Positions 16,828-24,047 of a stretch of DNA of 64,000 nucleotides are shown one piece after another (within the stretch, counting starts at the first letter, position 1; every line of letters begins with the position of its first letter). The notes below the pieces were generated by a model that did not search any database, was not told where the DNA came from, and saw only the letters and a program-made list of their open reading frames with translations. The position numbers and the translations under genes are program-made. The DNA comes from Streptoalloteichus tenebrarius (lineage in GTDB: Bacteria > Actinomycetota > Actinomycetes > Mycobacteriales > Pseudonocardiaceae): the NCBI RefSeq assembly GCF_024171885.1, contig NZ_JAMTCP010000005.1:1-64000 (forward strand), read 5' to 3'.

Positions 16828-17109
16828 TCACCCGCCCTCCCGGCGCGGCGTCCGCTCCTCCGCCGACCCCGCCGACCCTCCGGACTCGTCCCCCGCCGAC
16901 CGCTCGGAGCCCTCCCCGCTCCCGGCGGCCCCGGCCTCGCCGGTGTCCAGGCGGCGCTCGAAGCCGATCTCCGGGTCGTCGTCGGCCGGCGGCTCGGGGT
17001 CGCGCCCCTCCTCGATCCGCGACGGCCGGTTCGACCGCACCAGCCCCTCGACGTCGTGCTTGAGCTTGTCGTCCTGCCGGGCCCCGTGCTTGTCACTGCC
17101 GCGGTGCAC
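16828..17109 (-). CDS. small conserved 'RGSDKHG' protein
   Basis: About 93 residues: VHRGSDKHGARQDDKLKHDV, a basic middle (RSNRPSRIEEGRDPEPP) and an acidic, Gly/Ser/Glu-rich tail, so probably largely unstructured. Small proteins with the RGSDKHG...LDDELKHE start are widespread in actinobacteria, with no known function (recalled, not searched). The GTG at 17109 has GGGAGG eight bases upstream and lies 17 bases inside the end of the hibernation-factor gene, so the two are co-translated and likely act in the same stress response. Confidence 0.75.
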   Translation of the reverse strand: MHRGSDKHGARQDDKLKHDVEGLVRSNRPSRIEEGRDPEPPADDDPEIGFERRLDTGEAGAAGSGEGSERSAGDESGGSAGSAEERTPRREGG

Positions 17110-18262
17110 GACGACCACCTCCCGTGCCAGCCCCGGCCGGCGCGGTCGCGTAGCGCAGCAGCGCGCCGACGCCCTCCGGCAGCTCCGGCCGGTCCTCCGT
17201 GACCACGCGAACCGTGGCGCCGGTGTCCAGCGCCGCGCGGAGCAACGCCGCGTCGGCGCGGTCCCGCACCGGGCGCGACACCCCGCGCTCGCGCAGCTCG
17301 GACTCGTCGACGGCCACCTGCGCCGGCTCCGGCCCGACCCACAGCTCGCGGTCCTCCGTAGCGTCTCCCAGCAGCAGGAGCGTGTCCACCTGTCCGTCGC
17401 GCAGCGCCGAGGCCACCTCGCGCAGCGTGGCCACCGCCCGCCCCGTCGCACCCGAGCGGGCGCGGCCCGACTCGGCGACGAACCGGTCCATGCTCTCCGC
17501 CTGCTCCCGGTCGACCCGCTCGGCCACCAGCCGCCGCACCTCGGTGGCCAGCGCCTCCGGGTCCATGCCCTCGGCGAGCCCGCCCGCCTCGGCCTCGACC
17601 GCGATCGCCCGGCAGGCCGGGCTCAGCCGGGCGCACACCGCCTTGCGCGCCTGCACCTCGCCGGCCACGACGAGGAGGCGGGCGCCCATGTCCCGCACCA
17701 TGCGGTCGACGTCGCCGGCGATCCGCGCGGCGTTGTGCTCGGCCAGGTTCTCCACCCGCTGCTGCATCTTGCGGTGGGACCACCCCCCGTCGCCGCCCTT
17801 GTGCGCGGGGTGTTCCTCGCCCCGCACCTCCCGCGACATCACCGACTCGCCGACCACGCGGTAGCCGCGGATCTCTGCTCCGACCCGGTCGACGACGACC
17901 ACCACGTGCGGCACGGTCGGCGGCATCTGGGCCAGCAGGGGCATCAGGTGGGGCAGGGGGCCGAACCGGGCCTCCTGCCGGACCGGCGGGTCGGGCAGCT
18001 CGGCGTCCAGCACCACCTCGCCCCCGGTCGCGACGAGCGCCCTGCCCGCGCGGCCCACGGCGGGGATGCCGGTGTCGGCGGCGAGGTCCAGCGCCCGCAG
18101 CGTGTCCTCGTCGGCGCCCTGCTCGGCGAGCTGGCCCCGCAGGTCCCGCCACCGCAGCTCGATGGCGTGCTCGGCGTCCTCGGTGTCGTGCGAGGCGTCG
18201 TAGTAGACCGACGCGAACGGGCCTGGTCGGCGGACAACCTCGGTCAGTGCGGCGAAGTCCAT
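17093..18262 (-). CDS. Rv2629-family ribosome hibernation factor (baeRF1/Balon-like)
   Basis: 389 residues, typical for the Rv2629 family. The N-terminal MDFAALTEVVRRPGPFASVYYD, middle GGWSHRKMQQRVENLAEHNAARIA and C-terminal region (VDTLLLLGDATEDRELWVG, then AALLRAALDTGATVRVV) follow the three-domain aeRF1-like plan. Members related to Balon bind the ribosomal A site in resting cells; Rv2629 is part of the M. tuberculosis hypoxia (DosR) regulon. ATG at 18262 has GAGGAGGGG upstream. It is upstream of two small RGSD proteins and downstream of an unknown gene and a hemerythrin in the same direction. Confidence 0.88.
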   Translation of the reverse strand: MDFAALTEVVRRPGPFASVYYDASHDTEDAEHAIELRWRDLRGQLAEQGADEDTLRALDLAADTGIPAVGRAGRALVATGGEVVLDAELPDPPVRQEARFGPLPHLMPLLAQMPPTVPHVVVVVDRVGAEIRGYRVVGESVMSREVRGEEHPAHKGGDGGWSHRKMQQRVENLAEHNAARIAGDVDRMVRDMGARLLVVAGEVQARKAVCARLSPACRAIAVEAEAGGLAEGMDPEALATEVRRLVAERVDREQAESMDRFVAESGRARSGATGRAVATLREVASALRDGQVDTLLLLGDATEDRELWVGPEPAQVAVDESELRERGVSRPVRDRADAALLRAALDTGATVRVVTEDRPELPEGVGALLRYATAPAGAGTGGGRRAPRQ

Positions 18263-18276
18263 GCCATCCCCTCCTC

Positions 18277-18308
18277 AGTCGTCACTCGTCCGTCACTCGT
18301 CCGTCACT
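18277..18308. repeat. three 11-bp direct repeats
   Basis: CGTCACTCGTC-type units repeat three times between the stop of the 18304 gene and the ribosome site of the hibernation factor, overlapping the stop codon. They may mark a regulatory or slippage site. Confidence 0.7.
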
Positions 18309-18618
18309 CACTGCCGCCGCGCCGGCGGAGCTTGAAGAAGTTGCTCTGCTCGCCGCTCCTCAGGTGCTCCTGGTACAGGAACTCCAGGTCGCGCTCGTCG
18401 AACGTCCTGAACCACTCGTCCCAGCTCACCTCCTGCAACGTCTCCCCGCCGTAGCCGGGGAAGTCGAACCGCAGCACGCCGAGGTGGTCGCCGTGCTCGG
18501 TGCCGGGGACCGTGGCGGGCGTGGCCTCCCGCTCCTCCGCCCACCGGCGGATCACGTCGTGGTCCCTCGTCGTCAGGCTCTGGCCGGGGTGCTCTTCCCG
18601 TTGTTCGTCCTCAGCCAT
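18304..18618 (-). CDS. conserved hypothetical protein
   Basis: About 104 residues, acidic and soluble: LTTRDHDVIRRWAEEREATP, then HLGVLRFDFPGYGGETL and WDEWFRTFDERDLEFLYQEH. The aromatic-rich C-terminal half and the clean start (ATG 18618 with AAGGA about ten bases upstream) support a real gene. I recall similar proteins beside stress genes in other actinomycetes but know no function. It lies between hemerythrin and the hibernation factor, all leftward. Confidence 0.75.
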   Translation of the reverse strand: MAEDEQREEHPGQSLTTRDHDVIRRWAEEREATPATVPGTEHGDHLGVLRFDFPGYGGETLQEVSWDEWFRTFDERDLEFLYQEHLRSGEQSNFFKLRRRGGSE

Positions 18619-18706
18619 GAGGTTCACGTCCTTCGCGTTCTCGCCGTCGGCGGCCCCTGTCGCCCTGTCGCCCTGGCGGCCTGGCTCGCCGGTCGGGCCG
18701 CGGCCG

Positions 18707-19276
18707 TCAGGGCGCGCCGCCGCGCCCGGTCGCCGCGTCGCGCATGCGGTCCACGAGCGCGACGCCCGGCGCGAGCAGGCGGTCCAGCGGCGGCCGGTCG
18801 GGCGCCGAGGGGTGCGGCCTGGTCGGCGCGACCTCCCTGGCCCGCCGGACCCGCGCGCCCAGCGCGTCCAGCTCGTCCTGGCCGCAGTGCTCGACCAGGC
18901 GGGGCAGCAGCTCCCGCTCCTCCTCGTGGAGGTGGTTGCGGACCTCGCCGACCAGCTTCCGGCACAGCTCGTCGAACCGGGGGTCCACCGGGTCCACGCC
19001 GTCGAGCTGCCGCATCGTCCGCTCGGCCTCGGCGTGCTCGCCCAGCTCGCGGTCGGCGACCGCGTCGCCGTCCGGCAGCGCCCGGCGCACCGCCGGGTAG
19101 AGGTGCGTCTCCTCGGCGACGAAGTGCCGGACGAGCACCGTGATCACGTGGTCGGCCAGTTCCCTCCGGTGCCGGGGCGCGCCCCGCCCGGACTCCAGCT
19201 CCTCGAACACCCGCTCCACCGCGCGGTGGTCGGCGGTGAGTTCGGCGACCAGGTCGGCGTTGGTCGGGCTCGTCAC
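18707..19276 (-). CDS. hemerythrin HHE-domain protein
   Basis: 189 residues. The first 150 form a four-helix hemerythrin bundle with the His/Glu ligands in DHRAVERVFEEL, VRHFVAEETHLYPAV, LGEHAEAERTM and VRNHLHEEERELLP, which would hold a di-iron centre. A 40-residue Pro-rich tail follows. Actinobacterial hemerythrin-like proteins such as Rv2633c bind oxygen, or act on peroxide or nitric oxide. GTG at 19276 follows GGAGGAGAC; the longer frame to 19366 is not needed. It is divergent from the F420 enzyme at 19490. Confidence 0.92.
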   Translation of the reverse strand: MTSPTNADLVAELTADHRAVERVFEELESGRGAPRHRRELADHVITVLVRHFVAEETHLYPAVRRALPDGDAVADRELGEHAEAERTMRQLDGVDPVDPRFDELCRKLVGEVRNHLHEEERELLPRLVEHCGQDELDALGARVRRAREVAPTRPHPSAPDRPPLDRLLAPGVALVDRMRDAATGRGGAP

Positions 19277-19455
19277 GTCTCCTCCCGCCGCCAGGCGCCG
19301 TCGTCGCCCGTCCGGGGGTCCGGCTGGGGCACGGCGTCGCCCGGCCGTCGTTCGTCCGTGTGGCACGCGTCGACACGTGTCACACCCCCGGCTTACCCAG
19401 CCGGACGGCGCTCAACCCGGCGCGGCCGGACGGGGGCGAGCCACCCGCCGTCCGG

Positions 19456-19480
19456 GTTTCCCGACCCCCTGCCCGGGTAG
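19456..19480 (+). promoter_or_regulatory. sigma-B/F-type stress promoter
   Basis: GTTT at 19456-19459 and GGGTAG at 19475-19480 are separated by 15 bases, matching the GTTT-N14-16-GGGTA pattern of actinobacterial stress sigma factors. The expected transcription start is within a few bases of the ATG at 19490, so the mRNA would be almost leaderless. Confidence 0.65.
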
Positions 19481-19489
19481 TCCCCAGGC

Positions 19490-20464
19490 ATGGTCAGCGT
19501 GGGCTACTTCCTGGCGTGCGAGACATGGGGCCCGCACGATCTGGTGCGGCAGGCCCGGTGGGCCGAGGAGGCCGGCTTCGAGCGGCTGTGGATCTCCGAC
19601 CACTTCCACCCCTGGACCGACGCGCAGGGCAACAGCCCGTTCGTCTGGGGAGTGATCGGGGCGCTGTCGCAGGTCACCCGGTTGCCGATCACGACGGCGG
19701 TCACCTGCCCCACGGTGCGCGTTCACCCGGCCGTGGTCGCCCAGGCCGCCGCCACGGCCGCGGTGCAGTGCGAGGGCCGGTTCGTGCTGGGCGTGGGCAG
19801 CGGCGAGTACCTCAACGAGCACGTCCTCGGCGACCACTGGCCCCCGGCCGACGTGCGCCTGGCGATGCTGGAGGAGGCCGTCGAGCTGATCCGCGCGTTG
19901 CACCGGGGAGACCGGGTCACCTACCGCGGGGAGTACTACGAGGTGGAGAACGCCCGGATCTACACGCTGCCCGAGGAGCCCGTCCCGATCTACGTCTCCG
20001 GTTTCGGGCCGAAGTCCGCGCAGCTCGCCGGGCGGATCGGCGACGGCTACATCTGCACCAAACCGGACCGCGACCTCGTCAGGAGGTTCCGCGAGTGCGG
20101 CGGCGAGGGCCTGCCGGCGCAGGCCGGGTTCAAGGTGTGCTGGGCGCCGACCGAGGAGCAGGCCGTGGCCACCGTCCGCCGGTTGTGGCCCACCGAGGCG
20201 CTGCCCGGGGAGCTGTCGCAGGTCCTGCCGGAGCCGAGGCACTTCGAGCAGGCGAGCCAGCTCGTCACCGACGACGCGCTGCGCCAGGCCGTGCCGTGCG
20301 GGCCGGACCTGGAGCGCCAGCTCGCCCAGGTCCGCGCGTTCGCCGAGGCCGGCTTCGACGAGGTGTACGTGCAGCAGGTCGGGCCGGACCAGGAGCGGTT
20401 CTTCGAGCTGTGGCGCGACGAGGTGCTGCCGAGGGTCCGCGAGTCGGCCGTGGCGGCGCGCTGA
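19490..20464 (+). CDS. F420-dependent G6PDH-family LLM oxidoreductase
   Basis: 324 residues of the luciferase-like (TIM-barrel) superfamily, in the TIGR03557-like branch near Fgd1. ISDHFHPWTD holds the catalytic His38 and Trp42 equivalents of Fgd1 His40/Trp44, and GVGSGEYLNEHV holds the acid equivalent of Glu109; TTAVTCPTVRVHPAVVAQA lines the F420 pocket. These enzymes use coenzyme F420; the actual substrate may not be glucose-6-phosphate. ATG at 19490 lies just downstream of a sigma-B-type promoter, tying it to the stress block. The DUF5709 gene follows after 26 bases. Confidence 0.9.
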   Translation: MVSVGYFLACETWGPHDLVRQARWAEEAGFERLWISDHFHPWTDAQGNSPFVWGVIGALSQVTRLPITTAVTCPTVRVHPAVVAQAAATAAVQCEGRFVLGVGSGEYLNEHVLGDHWPPADVRLAMLEEAVELIRALHRGDRVTYRGEYYEVENARIYTLPEEPVPIYVSGFGPKSAQLAGRIGDGYICTKPDRDLVRRFRECGGEGLPAQAGFKVCWAPTEEQAVATVRRLWPTEALPGELSQVLPEPRHFEQASQLVTDDALRQAVPCGPDLERQLAQVRAFAEAGFDEVYVQQVGPDQERFFELWRDEVLPRVRESAVAAR

Positions 20465-20490
20465 GGCGAGGGGGAGGAGACGAGAAGACG

Positions 20491-21084
20491 ATGACCCGTC
20501 CCGACGAGCACGGCAGGGAGCCGACCAGCCCACCCGGCGACGAGGCTCCGCCGTCGGCCGAGGAGCCGGAGGACGCGCTGAACCTCCAGAGCGCGGAGGA
20601 CCTCGACGAGGACCGGCTCGGCATGGACCCGTTGGAGGAGGGGCGCGACCCGGCCGAGGGCTGGAGCGGCGCGACCAAGCCCGGCCTCACCCCGTTCGAG
20701 GAGACGCGTGGGGAGACGCTGGACCAGCGGCTGGCCGAGGAGGAGCCGGACTTCGGGGAGCGCCGGCCCAGCGACCGGCGCGAGGAGCCCGAGGAGGACC
20801 GCCAGGGCGGCGCCTACCGGTACGCCAGCCCCGGCGGCTCGCCGGAGGGCCTGACCGTGCGCGACGAGCCCAACCTCGATCTTGCCGAGGAGGGGCTTGA
20901 GGAGGACGCGGAGGGCGCGCCAGGCGCTGGGGACACCGGGGGAGTCGTGGCCGAGGAGGGCTTCGACCCCGAGCTGGCCGGCTCGGACGAGGAGGGCTTC
21001 GACCCCGAGCTGGCCGGCTCGGACGAGGAGGAGCACCGGGCCCCGCCCGGCACGACCCCGTCCGAGCAGTCGGAAGACATGTGA
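20491..21084 (+). CDS. DUF5709 family protein
   Basis: 197 residues, very acidic and probably disordered. The family core is LDEDRLGMDPLEEGRDPAEGW, GLTPFEETRGETLDQRLAEE and the later AYRYASPGG segment. An exact 12-residue duplication, EEGFDPELAGSD twice, is encoded by two 36-base units at 20953-20988 and 20989-21024. DUF5709 proteins are common in stress-related neighbourhoods of actinomycetes and have no assigned function. GGGGGAGGAGA precedes the ATG. Likely co-transcribed with the F420 enzyme. Confidence 0.85.
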   Translation: MTRPDEHGREPTSPPGDEAPPSAEEPEDALNLQSAEDLDEDRLGMDPLEEGRDPAEGWSGATKPGLTPFEETRGETLDQRLAEEEPDFGERRPSDRREEPEEDRQGGAYRYASPGGSPEGLTVRDEPNLDLAEEGLEEDAEGAPGAGDTGGVVAEEGFDPELAGSDEEGFDPELAGSDEEEHRAPPGTTPSEQSEDM

Positions 21085-21112
21085 TCCAGAAGGCGTGTGA
21101 CCCGAGAGGGAG

Positions 21113-21142
21113 GGGCGGCCGTCGTGGACGCGGCGGCCGCCC
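21113..21142 (+). terminator. hairpin terminator
   Basis: GGGCGGCCG at 21113-21121 pairs with CGGCCGCCC at 21134-21142 across 12 bases, 28 bases after the DUF5709 stop. Confidence 0.55.
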
Positions 21143-21244
21143 GGCGTGGGCGGGACGTCCGCCCTCGCCGAGGACCGAGGCGAACCGAGGCGTCGGCGGT
21201 GTCGTCGGGCGAGGCGAGGCGGCCGACGCGGAAGGAGACACGGG

Positions 21245-21670
21245 ATGGCGACCGCGCGGGACATCATGACCCCGGACTGTCAGTGCGTGGGCGAGCAGGA
21301 GACCCTCGTCGACGCCGCCAGGAAGATGCGGGACCTCGACGTCGGCGCCCTGCCGATCTGCGGCACGGACGACCGCCTGAAGGGCGTTCTCACCGACCGC
21401 GACATCGTGGTCCGGTGCGTCGCCGAGGCGGTGGACGCCCGCAACACCACGGTCGGGCAGCTCGCGCAGGGCGAGGGCGACCTCGTCTGGGTGGACGCGG
21501 ACGCGTCCGTGGACGAGGTGGTGCAGACTATGTCCGACAACCAGGTCCGACGCGTTCCCGTGCTGGAGAACAGGCGGCTGGTGGGCATCATCTCGCAGGC
21601 CGACGTGGCGCGGGCGCTGCCGGAGAAGAAGGCCGGCGCGGTCGTCGGCGAGATCTCCCAGGAGCGATGA
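21245..21670 (+). CDS. CBS-domain protein, Hrp1 (Rv2626c)-like
   Basis: 141 residues made of two CBS motifs: MATARDIMTPD...GALPICGTDDRLKGVLTDRDIV and VDADASVDEVVQTMSDNQVRRVPVL...LVGIISQADVARALP. It aligns closely with mycobacterial hypoxic response protein 1, including Cys14 and Cys39, the two residues that form the Hrp1 disulphide. CBS pairs usually bind adenine nucleotides; the Hrp1 role is unresolved. ATG at 21245 follows GGAAGGAGA. The next gene starts one base after the stop. Confidence 0.92.
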   Translation: MATARDIMTPDCQCVGEQETLVDAARKMRDLDVGALPICGTDDRLKGVLTDRDIVVRCVAEAVDARNTTVGQLAQGEGDLVWVDADASVDEVVQTMSDNQVRRVPVLENRRLVGIISQADVARALPEKKAGAVVGEISQER

Positions 21671-21671
21671 C

Positions 21672-21980
21672 GTGAGCACCGAGCACGCCACGCGGATCGC
21701 GGTGGGCCCGATCCGGAGCGTGAGCCAGGACGAGTACGTGGCCACAGTGGACGGTGAGGAGCACCGGGTGCTGTTGCCGCACTGGCTGCTCGCCAAGCTG
21801 GTGGCGCGGGAGTACTGCCAGGACGAGCTGGACGGGCCGAAGGCGGTGGACGCCGCCGTGCGGGCGCTGGTCGAGGTGCACCCCGACCGCCCGCTGCCCG
21901 AGGTGATCGAGGTGGACCGCCTGGTCAGGGCGGAGCACGACTACCTGGACCACCTCGCCTCGCGGATCTGCGGGCACTGA
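21672..21980 (+). CDS. conserved hypothetical protein coupled to the CBS protein
   Basis: 102 residues: a beta-rich start (IAVGPIRSVSQDEYVATVDGEEHRV) and a helical end (LVAREYCQDELDGPKAVDAA). The GTG at 21672 lies one base after the CBS stop, with GGAGCGATGACG as ribosome region, so translation is coupled. No family recognised. A GCCACAGTGGAC palindrome variant lies inside (21742). Two hairpins follow the stop. Confidence 0.75.
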   Translation: MSTEHATRIAVGPIRSVSQDEYVATVDGEEHRVLLPHWLLAKLVAREYCQDELDGPKAVDAAVRALVEVHPDRPLPEVIEVDRLVRAEHDYLDHLASRICGH

Positions 21981-22040
21981 CCGGACTCCCGGGACCCGCG
22001 CGCGTGCGCGCGGTCCCCGGGCTTCCGGTCCCCTGACGAC

Positions 22041-22075
22041 GGCACGGCCCTGACCGGAGCGGTCGGGGCCGTGCC
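22041..22075 (+). terminator. strong hairpin terminator
   Basis: GGCACGGCCC at 22041-22050 pairs perfectly with GGGCCGTGCC at 22066-22075, extended inward by TGACC/GGTCG. A weaker G+C hairpin lies just before it at about 21988-22022. It ends the CBS operon. Confidence 0.75.
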
Positions 22076-22134
22076 GTCTCACGGTCTCTCGCGGTCGTGT
22101 CGTGCTCTCTCTCGTGGAACGGGTGTCAACCCGC

Positions 22135-22218
22135 TCAGCCGAGCGCGGCGGCCAGCGGGGCGCAGAACGGCCCCGCGAGGAAGTCGGCGAGCCTCGGCCA
22201 GTGTCGACGGATGCGCAT
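22135..22218 (-). CDS. possible 27-residue leader or small protein
   Basis: ATG at 22218 preceded by a GGGGGGA stretch, then MRIRRHWPRLADFLAG with a basic start and a hydrophobic Ala/Leu end (CAPLAAALG), stop at 22135. It looks like a translated short peptide, perhaps a leader or a membrane-active small protein, in a gap of about 400 bases. The evidence is only the start signal and composition. Confidence 0.25.
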   Translation of the reverse strand: MRIRRHWPRLADFLAGPFCAPLAAALG

Positions 22219-22377
22219 GTGGTCCCCCCAGAGTCGACGTCCCTGGTTCCCGGCGCCCGACGGCTCGGCCACCGGTCCTCGTCACGGTGAGGTACGGGGT
22301 GAGCCCGGGTCTATCCCTCGAAGGTGTGACACAGGATCTCGAATGAGTGACGGGGGAGCGGGGCGACGGAGGTGTCG

Positions 22378-23175
22378 TCAGTCGGCGCGGCCGGTGGCAT
22401 CGGCGTCAGCATCGGCACCGGCGGCACCGGCGGCACCGGCGGGACCAGCCGCACCGGACGACTCCGCGAACAGCGGCCCCGGCGTGATGCCCAGTCGCAG
22501 GAGCGACCCCCGCAGGTGCGCCCGCAGCAGGCGCTTCGCGCGCTCCGGGTCACCCTCGCGCAGCGCGGCCGCGATCGCGACGTGCTCGTCGCCCACCTTG
22601 GCGGCGTGGTCGGGGTCGACCCGCCGGGCGATCGCGGTCAGCCGCACCTGCCGGTCGCGCAGGGCGTCGTACTGGTCGCTGATGAGCGGGTTGTCCCCGG
22701 CCGCGACCAGGCGGGCGTGGAAGTCCCTGTCGGCCGCGTGCCGCTCGCCCTCGTCCATCGGCCTGCCGTGGAACGCGGCCGGGTGCGCGGCCAGGTCCGC
22801 GCCGACGGCGCGCAGCGCGTCCCGGCCCCTGGCGGCGAGCTTGTCGATGGCGAAGCTCTCCATCACCAGGCGCGCCTCCAGCAGGGCCTGCGCCTCCGCC
22901 GCGCTCACCGGCACCACCCACGCCCCCCGCTTCGGGTACAGGCGGAGGAAGCCCTCGGCCTGCAACCGCAGGAACGCCTCCCTGACCGGTGTTCGCGACA
23001 TCGCCAGGGCGGCGGCCACCTCGCCCTCGGACAGCAGTTCCCCGTCCGCGTAACTGCCGTCGAGCAGGCAGCCCTTCACGTGGGCGTACGCCCGCTCGGT
23101 CGCCGACACGCCCGCCGCCGTCCCCGCCGTCCCGGCCGGCGCGGCCTCCACCCCGTTGTGGGTCATGTGTTTCAT
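22378..23175 (-). CDS. GntR family transcriptional regulator (FCD type)
   Basis: 265 residues. Winged helix at about 30-95 (AYAHVKGCLLDGSYADGELL, AALAMSRTPVREAFLRLQAEG) and an FCD ligand domain at about 105-235 with acidic/His metal-ligand candidates in AADRDFHARLV, VGDEHVAIAAAL and LRAHLRGSL. The C-terminal 25 residues are an Ala/Gly/Asp low-complexity tail. Its ATG overlaps the TVP38 stop by four bases (ATGA), so the two are one operon. The 29-base palindrome at 24004-24032, with GntR-type GTAT/ATAC half-sites, is the likely operator, controlling the divergent carrier gene and possibly this operon. Confidence 0.9.
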   Translation of the reverse strand: MKHMTHNGVEAAPAGTAGTAAGVSATERAYAHVKGCLLDGSYADGELLSEGEVAAALAMSRTPVREAFLRLQAEGFLRLYPKRGAWVVPVSAAEAQALLEARLVMESFAIDKLAARGRDALRAVGADLAAHPAAFHGRPMDEGERHAADRDFHARLVAAGDNPLISDQYDALRDRQVRLTAIARRVDPDHAAKVGDEHVAIAAALREGDPERAKRLLRAHLRGSLLRLGITPGPLFAESSGAAGPAGAAGAAGADADADATGRAD

Positions 23176-23870
23176 TGTCCTGTTCCCCCGGGTCCGGTGG
23201 CCGCGTGGTCACGGGCGCGGCGCCGCGCGACGAGGGCGGCGCCGGCGCACAGGACGACCGCGAGGACCAACGGGACCAGGAAACCCGGCGAGGTGGGGTC
23301 GTCGAGCGAGGCGCCCGCGAGCACCACGAGCACGGTCGCCGGCACGCTCCCCACGGCCGTGCCGAGCGCGAAGTGCGCGGGCCGCAGCGACGTCACGCCG
23401 CAGGCGTAGTTCACCGCGCTGAACGGCACCACCGGCAACAGCCGGAGCTGGAGCACCGCGAGCCAGCCGTGCCGGCGCAACAGCCCGTCCACCCTGCCCA
23501 GCGCGCCGCGTTCGAGCCTGGCGGCCACGAGATCGCGCCCCAGCGCCCTGGCCACGAAGAACGAGGCGAGCGCCGCCGCCGTCGCGCCCACCACGGCCAG
23601 GGCGCTGCCGGCCACGGCGCCGAACAGGGTCCCGCCGGCCAGGCTGAGCAGGGGGCGCGGCACGAGCACGAGTGCCGCCGCGACGTACACCGCCACGTAG
23701 GCGAGCGGGGCGAACGGCCCCGTCCCCAGCACCCACTCCCTGACCTGTTCGGGCGTGGGGAGGGGAACGGTGAGGGCCAGCGCGCCGAGCGCCGCCGCGA
23801 CCGCGACCAACCCCGCGACGCGGAGCCGTTGGCCGGTGACGGGACGGGAGGGCGCGGGGTCCGGTGTCAT
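23172..23870 (-). CDS. TVP38/TMEM64 (DedA-like) membrane protein
   Basis: 232 residues with about six hydrophobic segments. The family core is PRPLLSLAGGTLFGAVAG and RLLPVVPFSAVNYACGVTSL, the re-entrant region of VTT-domain proteins, which are linked to lipid scrambling or polyprenyl-phosphate recycling. ATG at 23870. It is upstream of and overlaps the GntR gene, and its promoter faces away from the MFS gene, so the palindrome at 24.0 kb could affect both directions. Confidence 0.9.
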   Translation of the reverse strand: MTPDPAPSRPVTGQRLRVAGLVAVAAALGALALTVPLPTPEQVREWVLGTGPFAPLAYVAVYVAAALVLVPRPLLSLAGGTLFGAVAGSALAVVGATAAALASFFVARALGRDLVAARLERGALGRVDGLLRRHGWLAVLQLRLLPVVPFSAVNYACGVTSLRPAHFALGTAVGSVPATVLVVLAGASLDDPTSPGFLVPLVLAVVLCAGAALVARRRARDHAATGPGGTGQ

Positions 23871-24003
23871 CGGCGAGACGTTAGGTCATCCCTCGGCCGC
23901 GCCCCGCGGGGAGTGCCCGTCATCCAGGGGACCGGGGAGCGGTGACGGAAAGCCGGAAACGTCCCGAATAGCCGGTACGTCTGTGCGGGCCGTCACAGAA
24001 TTC

Positions 24004-24032
24004 GAGCTTAGATACAACTTGTATCTAAGCTC
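24004..24032. promoter_or_regulatory. 29-bp palindromic GntR operator candidate
   Basis: GAGCTTAGATACAA (24004-24017) and its perfect complement TTGTATCTAAGCTC (24019-24032) flank one base. The AT-rich core and GTAT/ATAC half-sites fit a GntR regulator, and the site lies 15 bases before the MFS start codon, where binding would block transcription or translation. It contrasts with the surrounding G+C-rich sequence. Confidence 0.8.
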
Positions 24033-24047
24033 GCCGCGGAGGTGCGC

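Noticed and set aside
15740-18454. 904-residue rightward open frame
   Set aside because: It runs antisense to the RGSD and hibernation-factor genes and has the Arg/Pro/Gly composition of a G+C-rich shadow frame; the leftward genes have starts, domains and ribosome sites.
21988-22022. DosR-box-like GGGAC...GTCCC
   Set aside because: It is an uninterrupted G+C hairpin after a stop codon, better read as part of a terminator than as a DosR site.
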